The translations under genes were made by a program, and so were the position numbers. 64,000 nucleotides of DNA from NCBI GenBank assembly GCA_963556195.1, contig OY744521.1:128515288-128579287 (forward strand), read 5' to 3'. Positions 57,795 to 64,000 of the stretch are shown here, piece by piece. Within the stretch, counting starts at the first letter, position 1. Every line of letters starts with the position of its first letter. The notes beneath the pieces were generated by a model that was not told where the DNA came from, made no database searches, and saw only the letters and a program-made list of their open reading frames with translations. Source of the DNA: Sepiola atlantica (Eukaryota; Mollusca; Cephalopoda; Sepiida; Sepiolidae).

Positions 57795-59570
57795 TCAAAT
57801 CAAATGTAAAAAGTACAAAAATATAAAATAACTAAATTCACAAAAAATAACTTTATTCACCATGAATTAGACACATATTTGATATTTCAAAAATCATGAG
57901 TCAATTTGTTTATATTTACTACTTGATTACAGAAAATATAATATAATACAATCAGAAAGCAAATTCAACATTTTACAAAAATAAAATACTTTAAGAATAA
58001 AATGATGTTTGGAAGAAACAATTTTGATAATATTTACAATTTTTTTAAATATTTGTAACATATACAATTTGTCTTTACAGAAGATGAAGAAAATGCTTAT
58101 TTCTCAATGATACGATAATACATATTATACCCAGTCTTAATAATAAAATCAACTTACATTAACAAGAACATAAACCGATAAAATATATGTAAAAAGGAGG
58201 GAAATGTAAAACATATCTGCTTGGAAACTTATGCATTAAAAAAATGAGATTCTACTTTCTTTAGGCGATTATGTGTATACCCTGAAAAACTTAGCAAAAT
58301 AAAGAAAAAACAATTGTTTTAGAATTTAGAGTGATGGATTTGTTTCGCATATAAATTTAACGTAAAATGATCCCCTATTTCCGGGCCACTCTAGTGTTTT
58401 AAGGCAGTTAACCATTCTTTTTTGCTATGAGATAAAACTTATGCGTTTTTTTAGGGGTGGGGTGCGAGTAGTGTTTCTACTTTTTTAGGCGATTATGTGT
58501 GGTTTTATGACCTTGCCACTCGGACTTAAGATTATTAGTAAATATCTTTTAATTAACTGCTCTAAAAAAACTAGAATAGACTGGAAATAGTGGATCATTT
58601 TACATTAATTTTATATACGAAACAAATCCCAATTCTAAATTCTTAAATAATTGTTTGTTTGTTTTTTCTTCTTTCTGACAGATTTTTCAGGATGTTCACA
58701 CATAATTGCCTAAACAAAGTAGAATCTTATTATTTTTTTTCAGATTTAAGTAACAAAACAGGGCATGAATATCTCCCATTATTAAATAGTTTGTTGCTAA
58801 AAAAACAAATGTAACTAAAAAAGAGCTTGTTAAAATATAAATTTAAAAATTTATGTCAAGACAAAAGTAACATTTCAGACCAGACCAAAATATAAATTTT
58901 ATCCAACATTTGGGCGAATACAGCGAAATGGTCAATAACATTCAACATTCTCTATAGTACAATTGAAGCTTAAAAGTATTTAAACTTGTTAATTTAATTT
59001 TACTTGAGTGATTGACCCCCCCCCCCCAACCTTCAGATAAAATAATTATCATAAGTAATCATCATTTCAATATGAAAAGAGAGCATGGGTTTATATTATC
59101 CAATATATATATTTTTTTAATTATTGTTTGTTTTATTCACTTAAGGCAATTCAAGAAGAGCATTAAAAGTTTTGAAATTATCTTGAAATATTATTTATAA
59201 AATAAAAATGTTTATACAATTCTCATGACAACATAATCAGTATTGATAATGCATAATTTTCCAAGCAGTTATCAAATATGTTTTACATTTCTCTCCTTTT
59301 TACATATATCTTATTGGTTGTATGTTCTTGTTAATGTAAATTGATTTAGATAAAGACTATGTATAATATGTAAATCTCGTATCATGAAGAAATAAACATT
59401 TTCTTCATCTTCTGTAAAAACAAATTGTATATGTAACAAACATAAGAAACATATGAACAAATTGACTCATGGTTTTTTTAAATATCAAAAATGTGTGTAA
59501 TTCATATTGAATAAAGTGATTTTTTGTAAAATTTAGTTCTTTTATATTTTGGTACTTTTAGACCTCTCCC
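57795..59570. repeat. Large nested foldback
   Basis: Outer arms: about 57795-58240 against 59215-59560, with landmarks ATCATGAGTCAATTTGTT, CAGAAGATGAAGAAAATG and CTGCTTGGAAACTTATGC and their complements. Inner arms: 58245-58390 against 58590-58729, with GATTCTACTTT, AATTTAGA and ATTTGTTTCG against their complements. About 480 bp between 58730 and 59215 have no partner and look inserted. No coding content. The TCTACTTTTTTAGGCGATTA block recurs near 58475 and 50930, marking a dispersed family. Confidence 0.75.
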
Positions 59571-59941
59571 ATACTTACGATTGAGCCCTGCTCAATTCAG
59601 AGCAGTCAGTAAGGAGTATTACTCAGACTATTGTGATAATACTAAACGGTACAAATTCACTATGGTCAGTGTTTGTAGTATTGGTATTATTTCTTTTGTG
59701 TTTTATTACATTTGCTTATTATGGCATAAGGATTTTGGCTCCAATTTGATGCGCATGTGTGATGTGCTACTGTTTGGCAGCTTTTCCCGTGACGAAGCTG
59801 AAGAAGATTCAATTTCACACTTCTTCTTTGAAACGTTTGCAACAAGATATTCCCTCTGGGGTGAGAACCATTATTTCAGAAAGGATTATATGTGTTGCAT
59901 AATTATGGGCTCATTTGGAACACATCTACATCGACCGACTC

Positions 59942-60011
<70 letters not shown>

Positions 60012-60110
60012 TCCGACTTTGTCGTTGAGTACTATCGAATGTTTAGATATATTATGCCCGCCGCTTTCAGTGTAAATATCACTTAATTTCACCGTTATTA
60101 TGTGACAATC
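59571..60110. other. Possible PLE terminal repeat and (TA)n
   Basis: Contains CTGAAGAAG followed about 30 bp later by TTTGAAACGTTTGC (59790-59840), resembling a worn hammerhead 3' half, then a (TA)n tract at about 59944-60010. The 164-codon frame 59581-60075 runs through both and is probably not a gene. Confidence 0.35.
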
Positions 60111-60113
60111 TCT

Positions 60114-60250
60114 TGTGGCATAATGGGACTAGGTGAGCGCTTACAGATGCAAGGTGCCTCTGTGAACCGGGTTCGTTCCCTATGACCGTCTAAGATTATT
60201 ATTTCCCTGCGCTAATGAGAGCCATAAGCTCAAAACGACGTCGTACGTAA
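60114..60250 (+). mobile_element. tRNA-headed SINE with degenerate hammerhead
   Basis: Head 60114-60185 with an A-box-like GACTAGGTGAGCG and a strong B-box GGGTTCGTTCCC. About 25 bp downstream lies a hammerhead-like segment: CTAATGA (60212-60218, one change from CTGATGA), stem II GAGC / GCTC (60219-60222 / 60228-60231) around CATAA, then AAAAC in place of GAAAC, loop GAC, and GTC at 60240-60242. Both core changes are G to A. Stem I does not pair. The order head, linker, ribozyme repeats that of 55451-55600, although the sequences differ. Confidence 0.55.
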
Positions 60251-60539
60251 GTAAAGTATTAAAAAAATAATTTTATATATAATATTTTTATTTAGTCTTA
60301 AATCACAACAAAATGTGCGACAGTATTGAACAGCACCACGGACGTTGGAGCCTAAGATACAGATCTAGTATGAATGGCGATAAGGAAAACCTTAAACATG
60401 TGAACAGCTGAGTAATAAAATTACTTGTCAAGTGGCATAGGTAATTAAGATATATATATTTTTTTATTGACTCTTTTCAAATATAGATGAAGTTTGATGA
60501 CCGTAATTTGATTGTCAGAGACAAAGGAGTTCGGTCACT

Positions 60540-60825
60540 TGCTAGCCGGGAGGGCTTTTATGAACCTCCATAGGGATGATGCAGGGTAACTTCAAACAAA
60601 GATTATACACACACAGAAACTCCTTCAGATACAAAAACAATGCAAATACGGCACTCGCGACCCGAATATGGCAACTTAAAGAAGAAAATACACCCTTCAC
60701 CATCAAATGGAAAGTAATTGAGAGAAAACCATCCTTCTCTCCAGCCATAAACAGATGTCCTCTACGTGACGCTGAAAAATACCACATTTCATCTGAATAC
60801 AGCCGGTTTGAATATCCACGATGAA
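60540..60825 (+). pseudogene. PLE GIY-YIG endonuclease fragment
   Basis: The frame 60576-60824 encodes 'NFKQRLYTHRNSFRYKNNANTALATRIWQLKEENTPFTIKWKVIERKPSFSPAINRCPLRDAEKYHI' (shown here in overlapping pieces: NFKQRLYTHRNSFR, TALATRIWQLKE, PFTIKWKVIERKPSFSP, INRCPLRDAEKYHI). The conserved H-x-x-SF, T-x-L-x-x-x-IW-x-LK, F-x-I-x-W and C-x-L-x-x-x-EK pattern is that of the GIY-YIG nuclease found at the C-terminus of Penelope-like elements. The GIY/YIG part itself and the reverse transcriptase are missing. It supports the view that nearby hammerhead-bearing repeats are PLE-derived. Confidence 0.75.
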
Positions 60826-61289
60826 ATCTTTAAGGGATGTATCCACATACCCCCCTCTGCTTCCCATCATTACTAATTTAAACAAATTAAAAAATACGAA
60901 CAAACACCTTATCAACCCATATCCACATTAATTTTCAAGAGCAAAAACTTTCACAAAAATATTTATCTAGTCATTATAAGGATAATACTCCAATTTCACA
61001 ATTTATTTATCAGTTATTAGACTAATCTTACAAATCCATTTAAACAACCTCAAACCATTTATAATTTAAACAGAGTTACCTCCCTTAAATCCAGTGATTT
61101 CTTCATTCAAATTACTTCGTGTTGTCTAAAGAACTTAAACACGATATTAATTAACGGTTTTCCCTTTAACCTCTTTTTTTCTCTCTCCCTTTTTTCCCTC
61201 CTTTTAGAACGCACATCTTCAAACCCAAAAACAGTAACGGCCAATAATACAAATTCATAAAATTGGCTCACGGGAATTACATAGAAACT
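60826..61289. other. No gene recognised
   Basis: Unassigned; includes an AGAGTTACCTCCCTTAAAT block near 61072, similar to the GTTATCTCCCTT motif seen at 5740-5780 and 38815. Confidence 0.45.
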
Positions 61290-61425
61290 TTTTTATTTTT
61301 TATTTTTTATTTTTTATTTTTTATTTTTTATTCTTTATTTTTTATTTTTTATTTTTAAATTTTATTTTTAAATTTTATTTTAAATTTTATTTTAATTTTA
61401 TTTTTATTCTCTTTAATTTTATATT
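61290..61425. repeat. (TTTTTA)n / (TTTTAAA)n low-complexity tract
   Basis: Irregular T5-6A units drifting into TTTTAAAT units over about 130 bp. Confidence 0.9.
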
Positions 61426-61662
61426 CTTATATCTCCCCAAAATCTCCTGCGGTTTTAAATCTCAACCGTTTCCTTACACTAAATTTAAATTAAAAAAAAA
61501 CATACATAACATGCTGAACAAATAACGCGTCCCAACGAGAATGTCACGTGACTTCACATTTCAAAAACAGATGACAACAGAAGCTGAAGAGAGCCGGATG
61601 GCTAAGACTTTCCGTGCTTGAAACCGACGGTACGAATGTTGTACTAATTTTTCTGTCCCAAA

Positions 61663-61667
<5 letters not shown>

Positions 61668-61715
<48 letters not shown>
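61668..61715. repeat. (TA)n microsatellite
   Basis: About 48 bp of TA repeats to the left of the large palindrome. A matching (AT)n tract (62969-63010) borders the palindrome on the right. Confidence 0.97.
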
Positions 61716-61719
<4 letters not shown>

Positions 61720-61912
61720 GGTGTACTAAAAGCGAACTTTTAGGAAAAGTAAAACCTATTGTGAAGAGTATACAGCTCAATATCCAGGATAGAGCAGGTA
61801 GAATGAAGAAGAATGGAAAGGAATTAGAGAAGCAAAAGCCAAATCATAATTCAATTCAATTGCTCAGAGCAAGGTATATTCCGCAAAAAAGGCAATTTAT
61901 TCAAGTTAAATT

Positions 61913-61960
61913 TTCCTTAAGCCAGGCTTTTCAAAGATCAAAATCTTATCATCAGAGGAA
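61913..61960 (-). ncRNA. Hammerhead ribozyme motif in arm A (mirror copy)
   Basis: Exact reverse-complement counterpart of 62813-62860; see that entry for the pairing. On the minus strand the core CTGATGA is at 61955-61949 and the predicted cut follows the base at 61918. Confidence 0.68.
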
Positions 61961-62812
61961 GTCGCTGGGATAGATAAGTTGGCAAAGGCCAAGATTTAAA
62001 ATTTGAAAAAATAAAATAAAAGTTGTAGGGGAAGAAACACAGGGCAAAATTCTGCCCGAATGCAAGCAAATGTCCGATTGCTAAAAAGTCCGGTGTCGAA
62101 GAGTCCAGCGGAGAGAATGAGATGTAGATAGGTAGGTCGTTAAAAGGCCCGAAAGGTTGTGAGAGAGGATTCAAAGTTAAATTCCAGGAAGCCACAACTT
62201 CAGGTGCAGCGAAAATAGAAAGTCCAAAGGGTAAAATGTCCAATAAGAGGTACGCTCGTGGATACAGGCAGGCAGGCTCAGAAGAGAGTAAGGTGGAAAA
62301 TATTCGCCATTAACAATACTTCCTGGGCAGAGATGTCAAAGAAAATGCTTTAAAATGGGAAAAAATGTAGCGAAAATATTTAAAAGTTAGCCCGAAGCGA
62401 AAGCCGGCTTGAAAATGAGGAAAGGCAGAAACTCTTGTGCGACCAGTAGGCAGGGAGGGAATGGGTAAGGGGTGTGTAGGGGGAGAGAGGAACGGGTGCG
62501 AAGAAGCCGTTCCTCGCACCCGTTCCTCTCTCCCCCTACACACCCCTTACCTATCTATTTTCGCCGCACCTGAAGTTGTGGCTTCCTGGAATTTAACTTT
62601 GAATCCTCTCTCACAACCTTTCGGGCCTTTTAACGACCTACCTATCTACATCTCATTCTCTCCGCTGGACTCTTCGACACCGGACTTTTTAGCAATCGGA
62701 CATTTGCTTGCATTCGGGCAGAATTTTGCCCTGTGTTTCTTCCCCTACAACTTTTATTTTATTTTTTCAAATTTTAAATCTTGGCCTTTGCCAACTTATC
62801 TATCCCAGCGAC

Positions 62813-62860
62813 TTCCTCTGATGATAAGATTTTGATCTTTGAAAAGCCTGGCTTAAGGAA
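62813..62860 (+). ncRNA. Hammerhead ribozyme motif in arm A'
   Basis: Stem I TTCCT (62813-62817) pairs perfectly with AGGAA (62856-62860). Core CTGATGA (62818-62824). Stem II AAGAT (62826-62830) pairs with ATCTT (62835-62839) around TTTG, preceded by a T-T mismatch at its base. GAAA (62841-62844). Stem III AAG (62844-62846) pairs with CTT (62852-62854) around CCTGG, and the cleavage residue is A62855 (UUA). All conserved core bases are present. The T-T mismatch next to the core could lower activity. In a read-through transcript the two arms would instead pair with each other. Confidence 0.7.
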
Positions 62861-62965
62861 AATTTAACTTGAATAAATTGCCTTTTTTGCGGAATATACC
62901 TTGCTCTGAGCAATTGAATTGAATTATGATTTGGCTTTTGCTTCTCTAATTCCTTTCCATTCTTC

Positions 62966-62968
<3 letters not shown>

Positions 62969-63010
<42 letters not shown>
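62969..63010. repeat. (AT)n microsatellite
   Basis: About 42 bp of AT repeats abutting the right end of the palindrome. Confidence 0.97.
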
Positions 63011-63014
<4 letters not shown>

Positions 63015-63121
63015 GTATACATTTATATATTTGTGTATACATATTTTAAGAAAATTTACCAGAACTGTTCAATGTAAAAGCTCAATGAATGTTAAGATTT
63101 AAATACAGAGCATATATAAGT

Positions 63122-63501
63122 AAACAATGAGTATTTAAATTCCAATGACCAAAACTTTATTCATTTTTTCTTGTCGAATTTCAAAATAATTCAATGTAAC
63201 TTGACAATTGTTTCGCAGACACATGCATTTTCCACAGTAAACAGTTCCTTAAATAAACTAAAGATTCCATTCATTAATGCATGAAAAAGGGTTTTTGATT
63301 TTTTTGCTTGAGGATTTTCTCTAGGAGTGATCTGATGGTCTTCTGATGAGCTGCATGAACGAAAGATCCTGGCAATTATGTGTTTATTCCCGGTTGTTTG
63401 TTTGTGCGCAAAACAATTGTCAAGTTATATTGAATTATTTTGAAATTCGGCAAGAAAAAATGAATAAAGACTTGGTCATTGAAATTTAAAATACCATTGT
63501 T
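63122..63501. repeat. Foldback with about 95-bp arms and ribozyme core in the centre
   Basis: Arms 63122-63216 and 63408-63501 are reverse complements with several mismatches; landmarks are CAATGACCAAAACTTTATTC / AAAGACTTGGTCATTG and ACTTGACAATTGTTT / AAACAATTGTCAAGT. The left arm, read on the minus strand, contains GAAAC, AATT and GTC in hammerhead 3'-half order. The right arm supplies the 3' half of the motif at 63336-63426. Confidence 0.85.
63336..63426 (+). ncRNA. Hammerhead-like motif with long stem II
   Basis: Core CTGATGA is intact (63343-63349). Stem II pairs GC-T-GCATGAAC (63350-63360, the T bulged) with GTTTGTGCGC (63400-63409), ten pairs including two G-U, enclosing about 39 nt. 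The second box reads AAAA (63410-63413) where GAAA is expected, one change. Stem III is AC / GT around AATT and the cleavage triplet is GTC (63419-63421). Stem I has three pairs, CTT / AAG. The single G-to-A core change should inactivate it. Confidence 0.5.
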
Positions 63502-63644
63502 TATTTATAGATGTCATTTATTTGTTTATTTTGCCTGCGATACGTTTGAACTCTACATAATGTTAATTGAGAATAATTTTCCCTCACCAATCTGATGCCC
63601 CCCAGATGAGGAGCGACATATACATTTTTTTTATATATAATTAT

Positions 63645-63685
63645 CCACAGACTTGCGTTTCATCGTTATACGACTCATCAGCCTA
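63645..63685 (-). ncRNA. Hammerhead core, stem I lost at an insertion junction
   Basis: On the minus strand: core CTGATGA (63681-63675); stem II GTCGT pairs with ACGAT around ATA (63674-63662), five pairs; GAAA (63661-63658); stem III AC / GT around GCAA; cleavage triplet GTC (63652-63650). All conserved bases are intact. The sequence on the 5' side does not pair with TGTGG downstream, and a LINE fragment starts within about 10 bp, so stem I was probably removed by truncation or by the neighbouring insertion. Confidence 0.6.
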
Positions 63686-63689
63686 GCCA

Positions 63690-63915
63690 GATTCAAAACC
63701 AGAACCCCACTTTAATAGCTTCTTTCCTTGAACTGTTATCCATTGGAATTCTCTCCCTGTTTTCCTGACTGTACCAACACGCAGAAATTTAAATGTAGTA
63801 TGAACAAACATCTTGCTGCACAACTCCCCACTTAAGATGCCTCTGTAGGTATGGCCCCTCATTCTCAGTAGCCCCTTACGTCTCAGTGGCAATGTGCCTT
63901 ATTTTTGATGAATTA
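63690..63915 (+). pseudogene. LINE 3' end (Jockey/CR1-like, subfamily 1)
   Basis: Plus-strand copy of the last 225 bp of the family: ACTTTAATAGCTTCTTTCCT, CATTGGAATTCTCTCCCTG, ACCAACACGCAGAAATTTAA and the terminal TTACGTCTCAGTGGCAATGT with GCCTTATTTTTGATGAATTA. No coding capacity left. Confidence 0.8.
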
Positions 63916-64000
63916 AAGTATATATAAACGGCATAATCCCGTTGACACACCGGTTCCCGTTAGATCACCAAATTTAAGCGACGTTGAGCCTAGCCAGTAC

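Larger units (their letters stand above)
61803..62970. repeat. Large palindrome with 417-bp arms and mirror-image hammerheads
   Basis: Arm A (61803-62219) and arm A' (62554-62970) are reverse complements with almost no differences (one clear change near the inner edge, GCAGCG against GCGGCG). Between them are 244 bp of single-copy sequence (62220-62463) and a second, separately centred palindrome, a (62464-62501) and a' (62514-62551), which abuts arm A'. The arms carry a hammerhead motif each. Identical protein frames on opposite strands are a consequence of the palindrome. The order A, spacer, a, a', A' is not a simple hairpin and suggests template switching during reverse transcription. Confidence 0.93.

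Noticed and set aside
59581..60075. 164-residue hydrophobic open frame as a gene
   Set aside because: The final third is (TA)n read-through, and no motif, splice context or conserved family was recognised.

Overview
The window looks like repeat-dominated, AT-rich nuclear DNA from an animal, most plausibly a mollusc and perhaps a cephalopod. Reasons: the density of RTE, Jockey/CR1-like, I-like and R4/Dong-like LINE fragments, Penelope-like element (PLE) debris, tRNA-headed SINEs, very long (TA)n, (AAT)n and (GAT)n arrays, and a recurrent GTTATCTCCCTT-type motif that I associate from memory with mollusc repeats. The taxonomic call is an inference. I found no convincing host protein-coding exon; most long open frames are microsatellite read-through or decayed retroelement pieces.

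Layout. 1-13.7 kb: fragments of Jockey/CR1-like, RTE-like and I-like LINEs, a tRNA-headed SINE, a solo-LTR-like insert inside an RTE copy, and a clean 127-bp tandem array (10304-11035). 13.7-36.5 kb: three 3' ends of an R4/Dong-like LINE sitting against TAA-type microsatellites (14.6, 24.8 and 34.1 kb), two copies of an unidentified 1.2-kb element (17.2 and 35.1 kb), an RTE reverse transcriptase remnant (21.8-23.0 kb) and a decayed Ty3/Gypsy gag (27.4-28.6 kb). 36.5-46 kb: mostly LINE 3' ends and copies of a short retroposon body whose fullest copy (51060-51401) begins with the 5' end of U2 snRNA and is flanked by a 10-bp target-site duplication.

46-63.7 kb is the most unusual part. It holds a series of perfect or near-perfect inverted repeats, usually next to (TA)n tracts, and a cluster of hammerhead ribozyme motifs. 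Four loci have both core boxes and a base-paired stem I (49730-49775 +; 55530-55571 +; 55720-55784 -; and the mirror pair 61913-61960 - / 62813-62860 +). Others have an intact core with a damaged stem, or one core substitution. Some lie in foldbacks that I read as PLE terminal repeats, which are known to carry hammerheads; a PLE GIY-YIG endonuclease remnant lies nearby at 60577-60820. At least one complete hammerhead sits directly behind a tRNA-like Pol III head in a SINE-like element (55451-55600), and a decayed second copy of that design lies at 60114-60250.

These elements do not form a pathway. The window is a layered record of retrotransposition: elements inserted into elements (LTR into RTE; U2-headed retroposon into a LINE; 1.2-kb element into a U2-type body), with small self-cleaving RNAs and microsatellites as recurring parts. 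All boundaries were read by eye and are approximate unless a duplication or stem fixes them.
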